The position numbers were made by a program, and so were the translations under genes. 64,000 nucleotides of DNA from Paraescarpia echinospica (taxonomy: Eukaryota; Annelida; Polychaeta; Sabellida; Siboglinidae): the NCBI GenBank assembly GCA_020002185.1, contig CM034537.1, positions 7,213,448-7,277,447 on the forward strand, written 5' to 3'. Under the pieces are notes generated by a model that made no database searches, had not been told where the DNA came from, and saw only the letters and a program-made list of their open reading frames with translations. Below are positions 22,915 to 34,535 of this stretch, in pieces; position 1 is the first letter of the stretch; each line of letters begins with the position of its first letter.

Positions 22915-23585
22915 ATGTCACACAAAAAATTTGATGTCCTTATGATTTTTATGGACATAGTCGTAGGGCACATATATATACCCACTGGTAGCATCTCACA
23001 TATAAGACCCCTAAGGTTACACTAAACCCCTAGGTCTAGGACATAACCCTTCAGGCTATAACCCATTACCATAATTATTCAATTGTTCTGCATGTTGTTT
23101 TAATGTTTATTTTAGTTTATTTTGATTATATAGTAGCTATATTGTTATGTCACTTATGTGTCAGACTCAGAGTAATAAAATTATTGTTCCACATAAATGA
23201 CATAATGATAATCTAGAGCTGTCATTATATATGTCATGATATTATGGTCATCTCGCGAACAACTGTGCAACTAAAAAAGTGTGGGTTTTGTCCAGAGGGG
23301 TGATATCGTAAGTAGCTATAACGTCCTAAACTCGATCCGCATAAACCAGACAACCATGCTTACGACGTTCGACGGTTCGTAACTTTGTGAAGTTTGTCTT
23401 TGACAAGTCTGTTTACAATTACTTCGTCCGATGACCTACTAGGCTACTTAGCTACAACCTCTAGCTAACTCTCTGTACAGCTTTGACACCGCATTTTATA
23501 ATATAACGTCGTACTAAAACGATATAATTGTTGTTGTCGACAGTTTTCACACCATATGTGTCATTATAATGAAGTTGAAGCTTAC

Positions 23586-23764
23586 CAGTCGGTGTTGCAT
23601 GAGCGAACATTGTGACTGTCCGACTCCGCATCATCTTCTTCGCTACCGTCGCTGAAACGCTCAGAAAGAGCGGAATTAGACAAATCATCCGCTGTAATCA
23701 TTCCCGCTAGTGGCTCAAAATCGTATGATTTCACTTGAAACTCTGCGAAACTCCCACTAGCCAT
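23586..23764 (-). CDS. First coding exon of a P2X7-type domain gene
   Basis: The ATG at 23764 gives MASGSFAEFQVKSYDFEPLAG, an acidic Ser/Asp/Glu stretch, and ends NTDW at a GTAAG donor (23585-23581), leaving phase 2. The pattern 'Y.FEP...(acidic)...NT[DE]W' then expected Cys residues is that of the cytosolic 'P2X purinoceptor 7-like' zinc-binding domain found in many invertebrate genes and transposon fusions. The following Cys-rich exon was not found downstream on -. Copy B (44394-44216) is identical as far as I can see. Only the first exon is supported. Confidence 0.5.
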
Positions 23765-23833
23765 GATGTTACAAGAGAATGGAGAGAACAACAATGGCGA
23801 TGCATAGATGTCAACAAAGCCGCGAGTCGGCAT

Positions 23834-23853
23834 TGACGTCACGATACCACGTG
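23834..23853 (-). promoter_or_regulatory. CRE and E-box upstream of the P2X7-type exon
   Basis: tgacgtca (23834-23841) and cacgtg (23848-23853) lie 70-90 bp upstream of the ATG at 23764. They are plausible promoter elements by motif only. From 23,860 to 25,017 I recognise no gene; short ORFs there (for example 24,375-24,647) show no family features. Confidence 0.35.
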
Positions 23854-25017
23854 ATCGCCTAGCTCATTATATTTCAACTTTCTGCGGGAATCTCTACACA
23901 GACGGGTTTAAAATAGAATTTTGTCTACAAACGTATTTTTCTGTATTTTTTTAATGTTGTCAAATGTTACATACAATGTTAATCTTTGTGTACACATGGA
24001 AAACGGATTTTAGCTAATGCCTTGTTGTTATTTCCTTTAAATGTGAAGGTCTAGGAGACTGCCATTAAGACATAACATGTCGCTGACATGGGAGCCCCTT
24101 TGAATAAAAAAATCGAATAATAATAATAAGTATTAATAATAATCATAATTCAGAGTTAGTAAATAAGTACAACAATACAAAATTAATGCACAATTGCATA
24201 ACGTATCGTGTACTATTATGTGTTACGTAATGTATAAATCACGTAAACTATGTGTATAAAGTTTATCAATGATAATGCTTGGGGTACTGTTAACTGTTTC
24301 TATTATATTGTGTCGTATATATATTTTTGCATATTCATGATTGCAGCTGGGAATAAACATGTCATTTATTCCTCGTGTGTAGAGTTGGTGGATTTCGAAA
24401 TTGCGTAAGTAAGGAATGTGACAGAAATATATGCTTTGAGATACGAGGCGTTGTCATAGCTAGAGCACACCGTTCGTTATCAGCAAGATTCAATATCGTT
24501 GTATCTCTTGGTTTTATTGTTGGTCCTTGTAGAAATACCATTCCTCCGCAGTGGTACAATGAGATGAGGACTGTGAGAGCTCTAACGGAGAGAGTCCGGT
24601 ATTCACAACCAGCTTTTTGTCAGAAAGTTACCAGCTCAGAATCCTGAACGTCTTTTTTCAGGGTGCTATTTTCCCCACTAGCCAAGGAATTCGTATGTTA
24701 TCTTTGAAGACTCTTTTGTCCACTGAAAAAAGTATCACTATTCATGCATTTTTCTCACATTGTTCCAGCCACGGAAAATGTCCAAGGATGACCTCGTCCA
24801 TGATCAATTATGTGCAGCATGATAAACTTATCATCAAGAAACGGACTCTGCTCTTCATTCTCGTCAAGTGGCGTTGACAGTTTGAGAACATTCAGATCTC
24901 ATTAACTATATGTTGGTAAAACTGGATTAGAGAAGGGAGCTGTTAAGCCGAGTGGAATATAGTATATATTTATAATATAAATTTGTGTTTCGTGGCGCTC
25001 CGTAAAACAGTTCATAG

Positions 25018-25245
25018 AACTGACCGCTGTCTCTGACGTCAATCATCTGCAAGACTCTAGAGAGAGTGATTGTTGAACAGCTCATAGAACACATCAAAAT
25101 AAATCACCTCGAATGTGAGCAACAGCATGGCTTCACTGCCGGAAAAAGTACAACCATAAACTTGTTGGAAGCGCTGAATGTCTGGACTGAGGCTTTGATG
25201 CGCAACATACCTGTTGACGTAATCTACCTTGATTATGCAATATAT
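25018..25245 (+). pseudogene. LINE reverse transcriptase fragment (fingers to motif A)
   Basis: Reads LSLTSIICKTLERVIVEQL, then QQHGFTAGKSTTINLLEAL, then VDVIYLDYA, the RT1-RT3 region of a CR1/Jockey-type LINE ending exactly at motif A. One stop occurs near its start (25021). The matching C-terminal part of such an RT lies at 38,396-38,688 on the same strand, on the other side of the Polinton. Confidence 0.8.
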
Positions 25246-25248
25246 TGA

Positions 25249-25816
25249 ACGAAAAAATAGTAGAATCTGTAGTTAGTGAATGTTAAAAGGAAAGGTAGGT
25301 GACGTAACGTACCGATCGGGTTCGTGACGCGCTCTTTCTAAATTCAGCCTCGGCTCTTCGTAATCGACGTGTTGCTCCGTAGTTGCAGTTTAACGGAATG
25401 ACGGTGGTTGTTTACGACGCTTGCTGTAGGCCTATGAACGCCTGCCGTTTGGCACGTAGACCGTTACGTAAGCACCTTTACCAACCGGTTGCATAATTTT
25501 CTAAATCCTTAATAAAACCCTAAACGCGTAAAATAAACGGTCTATAATATGAAGTAAGGACTAGAGAATCTTATGGTAAACTTATATTTGAAAATAACGC
25601 TCCATAAAAGCGACGCAAAACTTTACCGAACGCTTTTTTGTATTTTCAATAACCTTGCCAGACTCGGCTGTTTTGTGGTACACGTGTTCGAGTGCACGGA
25701 GTCTATTCAATACGTTAGTATAAATAGAGCGGCCTAGAATGCCTCTGTATTAATTTATTTTCGGTGTGTTAACGTCGTTTTACTTTTCTTCGCCTTCACA
25801 GACCATCACTGTCATC
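25249..25816 (+). promoter_or_regulatory. Left-end leader of Polinton A with TATA box and 3' splice-like site
   Basis: A canonical TATA box (tataaata, 25719-25726) lies 91 bp before the ATG of the RPA-like gene, with an E-box cacgtg at 25681-25686. A pyrimidine-rich ttttcttcgccttcacag ends at 25800 and could be a splice acceptor, so a 5' UTR intron is possible. The rest of the 570 bp holds no ORF; it should contain the element's left terminus. Confidence 0.55.
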
Positions 25817-26560
25817 ATGCCGGTTCAAGGGGAGCAAGGTGTACTCGCTGCTATGTTGAAGAAGAAAAAGAAGATGGTTACGATGGCTAGAGAACCGAAG
25901 CCCTCTACGTCAGGCGTCCCCGCTGCTGCTGCTGCTGCTGCTGCTGCTACTGCTTCGTCGCCGCTGGTACCCGCTGTCGCTGCCGCCGTGCCGTCGGCTC
26001 TAACCGTCGCCGCCGCTCCCATTGATGGAGCGATACCGCCGCCGCCGGTTACCGAACAGGAGGTGCCTGCCGATGCCACGTCGTTGGCGCTCTACGACCC
26101 ATCCTTGGTGAGTTGGAAAGAACTCATAGAGGCGGACGACGGGTTGTATAAGATATCTACACCTGTCAGGATTGAAACAATTGCGTGGAGAACAAAATAT
26201 ACGTACGCTGGCTGTTCTCAGTGTAAGCGTCAAGTACAGCGATCCAGGGCCGGCACTATGATGTGCTTATCCCATGGCGTACAAGCTAAACCGAAAAACT
26301 ATTTTTCGGTTCGCGCGATGGTAAAGGAAGTCGGCTCGAAGACCGATCACGAAATTTGGCTTACTCTATTCGAGAACGCCATGTCGGAACTCGTCTCCTA
26401 TGACGCCGACTACCTCGCCCCTATGACACCGGAAAAACTGTGCGACACTATAACGGCCCTCGTCGGTACGGTCCTGGAAGTCTCCCTGCGAAAGACCATA
26501 TGGGGTGATATGGTGACGTACGCCGTCCGGAGTCTGAGTACTATTCCGAAGCCGGAGTAA
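25817..26560 (+). CDS. RPA70-like (DBD-C type) single-strand DNA-binding protein
   Basis: 247 aa from ATG 25817; 17 upstream in-frame codons exist, but the TATA position and the splice-like cacag favour this start. It has a basic N-terminus (KKKKKM), an Ala/Pro-rich linker with a poly-Ala run, then about 150 residues matching the C-terminal DNA-binding OB fold of replication protein A large subunit: DGLYKISTPVRI, a zinc ribbon CSQC...C...H (about residues 135-160), 'NYFSVRAMV', 'WLTLFENAMSEL' and a closing 'VTYAVRSL'. It probably coats single-stranded DNA during protein-primed replication. The frame is intact and identical in copy B. The fold is assigned from motif order, not a search; I do not know it as a standard Polinton gene. 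Confidence 0.6.
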   Translation: MPVQGEQGVLAAMLKKKKKMVTMAREPKPSTSGVPAAAAAAAAATASSPLVPAVAAAVPSALTVAAAPIDGAIPPPPVTEQEVPADATSLALYDPSLVSWKELIEADDGLYKISTPVRIETIAWRTKYTYAGCSQCKRQVQRSRAGTMMCLSHGVQAKPKNYFSVRAMVKEVGSKTDHEIWLTLFENAMSELVSYDADYLAPMTPEKLCDTITALVGTVLEVSLRKTIWGDMVTYAVRSLSTIPKPE

Positions 26561-26607
26561 AGCGATCACCCTTGAATGACTAACGCTTCGCTTGTTGTGT
26601 GCTGTAG

Positions 26608-27565
26608 GACGCCGACCGCCGGGATCGTGTACTCGACGGTATAATCGCCAACGCTTTGAGGTCAGCGCACGAGGAGGAGGAGGAGAGACCGGCTGTCGAG
26701 AAGATAGAGTACAATGCCGCCGCTACCGCTATCGCCGATGCCTTGAGCACAGCGGACGACGACGCGGCCCCGACCGAGAACCGCGTGAAATATAACGCCG
26801 ACAATTCATGGCCGCTATTGAAGAAGGTCGAATATAAACCGCCGAAGTGCGCGACCTCCATTCGCCTGCCTTCGTACAACGACGCGGCGTCGGCCTCGAC
26901 GTCATCGCTGCCGGCACCGCCAACTTATACGACCCTGTACCCGGTGCCAATTTACGGCGAGTCGGCGCCGTTGGAGATCGTGTCTCTTTCGTCGGACGAT
27001 CTTCCGTCGCTGATCGAGGGCACGCAACCACCGCAACGACCCTCGGCGCCGTCGCTGATCGAGGGCACCCAACCACCGCAACGAGCCGCGGCGCCGTCGT
27101 CTACAGGGGTTCCCCATAACGACATTCGCGGGGCGGGAAAGGTGCCTGCTGAACACCTTCGCCGAAGTGATCGGGGAAACGGTATTGGATCGCGCGCGCG
27201 ACTTTTGCGGTGAGTGTCCACCCGAAGAAGGATGCCCCTTCGTATATATGTACGGGTATCGAGACGGAAAACCTAACCGACGCTATCGCCTGATGTACGA
27301 GGGTGTGGCTGGAATAATCAATCAGTTTTTTCAGTCCGTGCTCGATTCGTATCTGCTTCGATCGCTCGTGCCGTGCGCCGCGAGATTGCTACTCGTGCTT
27401 CAAGACCAATGCGCGCCCTGTCCGGATCGACACTCGGAAAGGGCCCTGATGAAACAGGTGGCTGACTGGCTGTTAGGCACCGACTGGACTTCCTGCTTCA
27501 ATAATGCAATACTGGAGTCCGCGGTGGAGGGCTACCTGCTGAAAAGAGCTTGCCTCAGTGATTGA
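26608..27565 (+). pseudogene. Cys-rich protein of unknown function, two frames, no ATG
   Basis: The frame opens immediately after a tgtgctgtag splice-acceptor-like sequence at 26607 and has no Met. It encodes an acidic region with repeated 'EYNA/KYNA/EYKPP' phrases, a Pro/Ser-rich linker and two 45-bp units (27007-27096, SLIEGTQPPQR). It then loses register near 27,100-27,160. The next frame (to 27565) gives a compact domain with Cys pairs (FCGECPPEEGCPF; CAPCPDRH), aromatic and hydrophobic helices and the end LKRACLSD. One frameshift or an unrecognised intron joins the two parts. I do not recognise the family. Copy B differs by one Ser/Ala change in the repeat. Confidence 0.5.
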
Positions 27566-28264
27566 CATTAATAGTTGTTATTGTTGTAAGAGGTTCTCTC
27601 TTGAGACCCAAACATTAGTTGCATCTGTCTTGTTTACGAACATTAGTAGCAGCCAACACGCGGGCGAATACCACGCTATATCGAACTTTAATTTAATCCT
27701 TGTATTCTCTGTAGGTGGCATAAAGCCTTACGAATCATGTAGTATTGTTATAGTCGTTGGTGTATCACGCTTTCCACGATGCTTAATAAAATGTTGAAAA
27801 CGTATGAACAATCTTGTCTATGAAAACAAACAAACAAGCAAACAAACACCCTTTCCCATATCCCAGTGAAACAAACACGCAATCCCAGTCTAGCTAGCGA
27901 GAAAATAAAACGCATGTTTTCCCCGTGTGATTTTTTAGCCCTAGCACCACGGTTCCGCCTCTACGTTGTTTAATAATTTCGAAAATCGATGGTTAGCGTT
28001 CGTTTAATTAGTTTACAAATCGTCGTCGATATTTATTCGCCGTAGCCACATAACGGTTGCGACTCCTACCATCCGTTGATAGGCGATATCGGGGCTTCGT
28101 CGTAGTTAATATCGTTTCGGCTTTGACTAGGACGGACGCGCCTACACTCCGCAGTCAGTGGTGCTGCTGCTACCACCTACCGGCAGACGAGTAGGACGGA
28201 CGCGCGCCGCGGAGAGTCAGTCAGTGGGTGCTACCACCTACCGGCAGACACCTACCTACCAACG
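27566..28264 (+). other. Intergenic region before the polymerase, with a 64-bp repeat
   Basis: There is no credible gene. It contains an (AAAC)n-like stretch near 27,822-27,846. Two diverged units of about 64 bp lie at 28129-28250, each with 'aggacggacgcgc' then 'gtcagtgg.gct...taccacctaccggcagac', just before the polymerase start. It presumably holds the polymerase promoter; only weak TATA-like sequence is seen. Confidence 0.5.
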
Positions 28265-31200
28265 ATGCCTGTTTGTCCCGTATGTGGTCGCGCCGTCGAT
28301 CGTCTGGAGGGGCACTCGTATAAAAAATAAGCCGCGGCACCAATGCCCGAATTGCGATCGGAAGTACGCCTTTCGTAGTGGCGTAACGAAACATTTAAAG
28401 AAATGCTGTAGCGATACTGGGGATAAGTGCAAATGCTCGAAATGCGGTAAATCTTTCGTTTATCGTTATAATATGTTGAAACATTTGAGAAACTCGAAGC
28501 GCTGCGGTGAAAAAAGGACTCCAACACCACCACCACCCGACGACGACGAGGCTTCGTTAGACGCCGCCGACGATGCGGTGTCGGCTGGTCTACGGCGTAT
28601 CATTCACGAGCACTGGTCGAGTATACGCACGTCTACATCGCGCGGTCCTATCCAGTCGAGATATAATTATCAACTGACCGGCTGTTTGGAGACGGACGCG
28701 CTCGACCCCCGACTACGACTAATGTTCGAGGAGCAGACTCGAGCGTTGAAAATCAACCTAAGTTTTGGATTTATTCTGCGACACAAGGAGACGGGTCGTT
28801 ACAGGTACTTTCATTCGTCGTGTAACTGCTGCGTTCGCTACCTCGAATCCCCCGCTCTAATCACCGACGCCCCATCGTTCGAACACTTCCTCGACGGCGC
28901 CCGACAACCCGACGTTCTTCAGTACGTTATAGCGCAACGACCCGACTCGGGGTGGGTTGCCGAATTGGTGAATAACGTTATCTACTTCCTCAACGCCATC
29001 ACCCACCATCCTATAGGGTGTCTCGACGCGCAACTCCCCGCCTACCTGTACGCCAACATGGCGGTTGTCGCTCTAGCGAAAGATCGACACGGTAGACCCT
29101 ACACTGATAACTTGTGCCTCTTCCGCTGTCTGGCGCTTTATAGAAGAGACACGGCTAGCGACGCCGCCGCCGTCGCCAACGTATCCACCCGTTTGACGGC
29201 CCCCGCCTTAAAGCTCTACGCCGACTACAGCACCACCAGGGTGAGTCCCTACGCGTTCGCAGGCGTTCCTCTGAACGAACGCGACCGGGTGGAGACGGTC
29301 TTTAAAACCAACGTGGTCGTGTATCGACTGACGGAGTCGGAGAAGCCCTGGAAAACGTCCGCCGATTCGTCGTTCCCTCTACCGGTACCCCACTACCATG
29401 AAGGTGTACTTGTACGACACGCACTATTCGTATATACGCGACGTCTCGATGTTCTGTCACACGTACCTATGCAGTAAGTGCGGTGAATCGCTGTGGCGAA
29501 GGGCCTCTCATTTAAGGTGTCACGAAGCTACGTGCGAGGGTGGCGTTCGCCACGTCTTCCCCGGCGGTGTCTACCACCCGACGCCGTCCGTGTTTCAACA
29601 GTTGGACGATGAGGGTATCTACGTGGACGAACCCATGCGCTACTACCTGTACAGAGCGACTTTCGATTTCGAGTGCTACTTCGACGATCGTGACCTGCCG
29701 GCGGATAGCGACAAATGCCGGTGGACAGCCCGACACGAGCTACTCAGCGTGAGTATCGCCCCGAACGTCCCCGGCCACAAGACGGCGCAATGCTTCGTCA
29801 CGACCGGGGATTCGAACGAGCTCGTGATGGGCCTGATCGTTGCCCTGGAGGCCATGAGCGAAGCGGCATGCGCGGTTCTGCGACCGCCGTACGACCCGAC
29901 CTTCGAAGCGATCGCCGCGCTTGACGACGAATGGCGAGCCAAGTGTCGAGAGACGGAGGAAGAGGATGAGGGGTCGGCGTCGGCTAAGAACCCGTACACC
30001 GTACTCGCCGATCGCCTGTGGACGCATCTACGCCAGCTCCCCGTCCTCGGCTTCAACTAGGGAAAGTACGACTTGAACGTCGATAAAAAGTATCTCACTC
30101 CCCTGCTCATGACCGAAGGACAGAACACATCGTCGGCCTTTACGATCAAACGACAGAACAACTTCATGTGTCTAACGACGGCGACGCTCAATTTCCTAGA
30201 CATCACCAACTACCTAGCCCCCGGTTTCAGCTACGATAAGTTTCTGAAGGCCTACGGCTGCGAAGTGACGAAGGGCCACTTTCCCTATGAGTACTTCGAC
30301 GAGCTGCGGAAACTAGACGACACCGAACTGCCGCCACGAAAGGCTTTCTACAGCCACCTAAAACGCGAAGGGATCTCCTCCGCGGCGTACGAGGGTTGCG
30401 TGAAGATATGGCGCGACGAAGGGATGACGACGCTGCGTGATTTCTTCGTCTGGTACAACAACAGTGACGTGGCACCGTTCTTGGAGGTCGTCGACAAACG
30501 GTTCGCCTTCTACCAGCAGCGCCGCATCGATATGTTCAAGGACGCCATCAGCGTACCGGGTCTAACGCTACTCTACCTGTTCAACGATCTCCCGTCGACG
30601 CTTCACTTCGTTCTCTTCAACGAGCCAAACAAGGACCTGCACGGGCTCATACAATCGCAGATCGTCGGCGTTCCCTCGATCATTTTCGCGCGTTATCACG
30701 AGGCCGACGTAACCGAGTACGGTGAGTCGGCGCGGACTTGTCGCTCGATCGTGGGTTTTGACGCAAACGGCCTCTACTTCTGGGCTATTACGCAACATAT
30801 GCCGACGGGGTGGTCCACGCGCCGCCGCGAGGAGAACGCCTTTCGGCCGGAATGCGTGCACCGCTACGGTCGTACGGCCGTGCAGAGGCTGACGTGGGAG
30901 GCCGAACGGACGGGGGTGCGCATACGACACCAGCTCAACGGGCGCGAAAAACGCGTCGGTAAGTACCGGGTCGATGGCTGGTGTAGAGAGACGCGGCGGC
31001 GTACCAGTTCCAAGGGTGCTTCTTCCACGGCTGCCCGTGTACGGGGAAGGACACGAACGAAGTTAACGGGAAGCCGATGACTCAACTGTACGCCGAGACG
31101 AATGCCACCACAGCCAACCTTAGCCGCTTCGTCACCGTCGTCGAGATGTGGGAATGCCAGTGGCGCAAGGCGAGACCGTCGCTGCCACCGGAGCCTTGTC

Positions 31201-32480
31201 GCTGGACCGGCGGCGGTGTCATTACGCGGTCGACGATCTTGAAGGCCGTACTCGAAGGCACCCTCTTCGGCCTGATAGAGTGCGACATCGCCGTCCCGGA
31301 CGCGCTGCGGCGACGCCTTCGCCGAGATGCAGCCGATCTTCAGAACACTTACATCACGCGCGACGATCTCAGCCCGTTCATGCGTCGCTACGCCGAAACG
31401 TACGAGCTCCTGGACCGACCTCAGCGGACGCACGTGGGGAGCTTTTTCGGCACCAAGATTCTACTCGCGACTCCCCTACTACAGTGGTATCTGGAGCACG
31501 GTCTCGTCGTCGACCGCGTGTACCACCAGATTGTCGAGTACGAGCCGATCGCGTGCTTTCATCGCTTCGGCGACACGGTCTGTGCCGCGCGACGCGAGGG
31601 CGACACCAACCCCGACAAAGCCATCCTCGCCGATACGTTTAAACTTCTTGGGAACAGTTCCTATGGGAAAACTATCACGCGGGTCGATCTGCACCGGGAC
31701 AAAACAAATTGCACGACTACCTGCGCCTCGATGCTGGTCAACGATCGACGCTTCCGGCAGCTCGACGTTGTCGTAGAGTCCGACCCCGGGCTCTACGAGG
31801 TGGCGATGAACAAGCGAACCGTCCGGTACAACCTACCCATCCAGATCGGCTACTTCGTGTACCAGTACGCCAAACTAAGTATGCTGGAGTTTTATTACGA
31901 CTTAATCGCTACCTACTTACCGCGTCCCCTGTTCCAGTACTGTGCGATGGACACCGACTCAGCGTATTTGAGACTGGCGGGTCAGGACGTCAACGAGCTC
32001 GTGGAGAAGGCTAAGCGCGAGCACTACATCCGCCACCGAGGAGAATGGTTCCCGTCGGAGTGCTGCGACAAACACGCGGAGGCGTACGCACAGTGCCGAC
32101 TCGCCGACCGATCGTGGGACGCGCCCGCCGAATGTTGCGCGAAGCGTCGCAAGTACGATAAGAGAACGCCGGGCCTCTTCAAAGAGGAATGGTCCGGCCG
32201 CGGTATCGTCGCGCTCTGCAGTAAGACCTACTACTGTTTCGGCGCCAGCGGGGATAAGTACAGCACGAAGGGGTTGAGCAAGCGTCAGAACGACATCGAC
32301 AAGGACGTCTTCCTCGCCGTGCTGCGCGGCCAACGGAGCGGTAGCGGATGGAACCGCGGCTTTCAAGTGAAGGAATCTTAAGTGCTGACATACATTCTAG
32401 AGCGCGCGGCGTTGAGCTATGTCTACGCCAAACGTCGCGTGCTCGACGACGGATTCACCACGGCACCTATACTCGTATAA
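28265..32480 (+). pseudogene. polB: Polinton A: protein-primed-type DNA polymerase B
   Basis: The element's replicative polymerase, about 1,400 residues. ATG 28265 starts MPVCPVCGR. N-terminal zinc fingers (CPNC...H; CSKC...H...C) come first, then a Pro/Asp linker. Exonuclease motifs follow: FDFECYF (29662) and FN-stop-GKYDLN (30052-30078). Next are DANGLY (30760), the FHGCPC block (31023-31040), LLGNSSYGK (31644-31670) and catalytic DTDS (31950-31961). Lesions: frameshifts near 28,320, 29,395 and 30,990, TAG at 30058-30060 and TAA at 32379-32381. After the TAA the frame continues to 32480. Copy B carries the same breaks. Catalytic residues are otherwise kept, so decay is recent. Confidence 0.9.
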
Positions 32481-32821
32481 ACACTACCCTAACCTTCCCT
32501 ACCTTAAGGACTACCTAAGAGGGTGCCTACCCTACCCTAAGGACTACCTAAGAGGGGGCCCGCCCCTCCCCTAGGGGTATGGATGTGTGTAGGTAGGTAG
32601 GTAGGGGTATGGATGTATGTGTATAGGTACCCTCCCCTAGGGGTATGGATGTGTGTAGGTAGGTAGGGTGTATAAATCTCCCCTAAGGGTAGGGATGTGT
32701 GTAGGTAGGTAGGTAGGGTGTATGGATGTATGTAGGAAATAATAAAGAGTAAACAACAACAACGCAGCAGTTTTCATCGTCTTTTATTTGTCACTACTAA
32801 GCGAAGCGAAAGCAAAAAAAT
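32481..32821. terminator. Convergent 3' ends with facing polyadenylation signals and short repeats
   Basis: Between the polymerase (+) and protease (-) ends lie degenerate repeats: 'ctaccctaaggactacctaagaggg' units (32,487-32,560), then 'cccctaggggtatggatgtgtgtaggtaggtagg' units (32,560-32,735). AATAAA on + is at 32741-32746, and AATAAA on - is read at 32788-32783. The two signals face each other within 48 bp, which fits two convergent transcription units. Confidence 0.75.
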
Positions 32822-33242
32822 TCAATGCGGTTTTAGCCAGTCGAATACGAGACAGTCGTTAGCCATGCTATCGGGGCCTACCGCGGCATCGTAAGAGCAG
32901 GTAGGCAACGCAATATTGTCCGCATACGTTAGATACTCCGTTCTGCAGTCTCTTGTCGTTGTATGTCCACGAGTCGCAGTTACGGCGAAGGAAGGCCCGG
33001 AAGTCGGCGTGTAGCGGTGGTAGTCCGTACGAGTCGAAGCAGTCGCCTCGCCGATCGGCGTCCACGTAGACGGCCACCCAGTGTTCCCCCAGTTCGTCAC
33101 CATCGTCGGTGTTGCACACGAAGGCCGTCGGGTAAGCGGTGAGCCGTCTTTTCGGTAGCTCGTCTTTAGGCAGGACACCGATGACGACGTTTTTAGTGAA
33201 AGCGTCGAGCTTCAGGCGGCGTATGAGCTGAAACGTGTCCAT
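32822..33242 (-). pseudogene. Polinton A: adenain-type cysteine protease
   Basis: The ATG at 33242 lies 8 bp after the capsid stop. The main frame (to 32868) shows FTKNVVIGVLPKDELP, the His block GEHWVAVYVD, the acidic block CFDSYG, and VCGQYC, whose last Cys is the likely nucleophile. Adenain/Ulp1-fold proteases of adenoviruses and Polintons mature the capsid proteins. Near 32,880 the frame shifts; the other frame continues SMANDCLVFDWLKPH to a stop at 32822, which lines up with the C-terminus of the copy C gene. The catalytic core is thus intact but the C-terminus is out of frame. Copy B is the same. Confidence 0.85.
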
Positions 33243-33250
33243 CTGTCGGT

Positions 33251-34534
33251 TCAGTAGTCGTACACGACGTTCCGGTTCTTGTCTCGAACTCCCCGTACAC
33301 GACGACGTTCACCGTCCGGGGCAGCGCCGCTGCGAAGTGGACCTCCACGCGCAGATTTCCCTTACGCACGACGTTGAAATGATCGCCGTCGCAACAGTCG
33401 GGCGACAGGTCGAAGCCGAAGAAGGTGTAGCCGCCGCCGAAGTCGGTGCGCGCCAGGTCTTCCCCTCGTCCTCGTACGCTTTCCCCGTCGCCCCGAAGAG
33501 GTTCATATAGCTTCGGATGAAACGGCGAGTCGGGAAGTGCGGCTACAGCGGCTTGCTCGGCACCTGGCGTCCGTCGACGTAGAGGGCGAGGAAGTTTATA
33601 TCGTTGTCCTTCGCGTTGAACGGGTTTTTATCGTAGGCACCGTTATAGGAGTCGTTGTCGATCGGGCACATGAACACGCGTTTCGGGAGGACGCCCAGGT
33701 AGACGTTCTCGTGAGTATCAGACATCGCGCCCTGCGGTATCGAGAACACCTTGTAGTCGACTCGACGTAGCGTGTACTTGGCCGTCCCCTTCGTCAACGC
33801 TTTAATGTGACCGAGCTGGATGGCCGGATTCACCTTAGCTTTTCGCACTTGTAGATAGGTCTCCAGCTGCACGATTTTGAACCTCGGATCGGCGACCGCT
33901 CCTATGAGCGCGAAGGCGTCCTTGCTTCGCACCAGTCGGATCTTTACGTCGACGCCGTTCAGTAGGTACCGGTCTTGCATGAACACGTCGGCGTGCAGGC
34001 GTCCCATCAGTTCCACCTCACGGCTGTTCCGGATGAACCGGTGCAGCTGCGCGTACTCGTCGTTAGCATTCGCGGTCGTCTCCATGTACCCGGCGGTGTC
34101 CTTGTACCACAGACCGCCCCCGAGCTGCATCCTTTTGACGTCGGAACCGTAACTCAGCAGGGTTTCGATATAGGCCCGGTACGGATACGTATTGGTCGAC
34201 GGCGTCACGAGCGTGCCGTTCAGCGACACGTCGACTTGACTGAACAGCGAATGCAGGAAATTGTTGACCGGAGCCACGACGCTACCGTCTACGAGATCGG
34301 TACCGTCCCCTGCACCACTTTGACTCGCACGTACAGTCTAACGCTCACCAGGTCCAGACAGTCGTCTCCCGATCCAGGGACGAGGAACTCGATAGGGCCG
34401 CCCGCGTCGAGGGCCGTCAGTGGGTGGTGTTCGATCCACTGACCGCTCTCGATGCTCGTCTGCGTCATCGAGACGCTGAATAGGTCCAGTTCGCTCTTTT
34501 GGCCCTCGCACGACTGTCTATGCACGAACGCCAT
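33251..34534 (-). pseudogene. Polinton A: major capsid protein (F54H12.2-like)
   Basis: About 430 residues starting MAFVHRQSCEGQKSELDLF one base after the pX-like stop. Family blocks are VNNFLHSLFSQVDVSLNG, YPYRAYIETLLSYG, GRLHADVF, NFLALYVDG and PDCCDG. The family is widely annotated in animal genomes as 'F54H12.2-like' and, in Polintons, is taken as the double-jelly-roll major capsid protein. Lesions: frameshift near 34,300, TAG at 33543-33545, frameshifts near 33,460 and 33,275; the final stop is at 33251-33253. Copy B shares all of these; single-residue changes include Thr/Ala near 34,080 and Ala/Asp near 33,636. Confidence 0.8.
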
Positions 34535-34535
34535 T

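Noticed and set aside
22990..23060. Telomere-like ccctaa / taaacccct words
   Set aside because: Irregular and few; no tandem array.
24375..24877. Two ORFs of 90 and 86 residues (also at 45.0-45.5 kb)
   Set aside because: No motif, start context or family pattern; identity between the copies only reflects the block duplication.
29512..32391. Antisense ORFs of 70-190 residues opposite the polymerase (and the equivalents at 50.1-53.0 kb)
   Set aside because: They are Arg/Pro/Ser-rich shadows caused by the GC-rich coding strand, with no family features.
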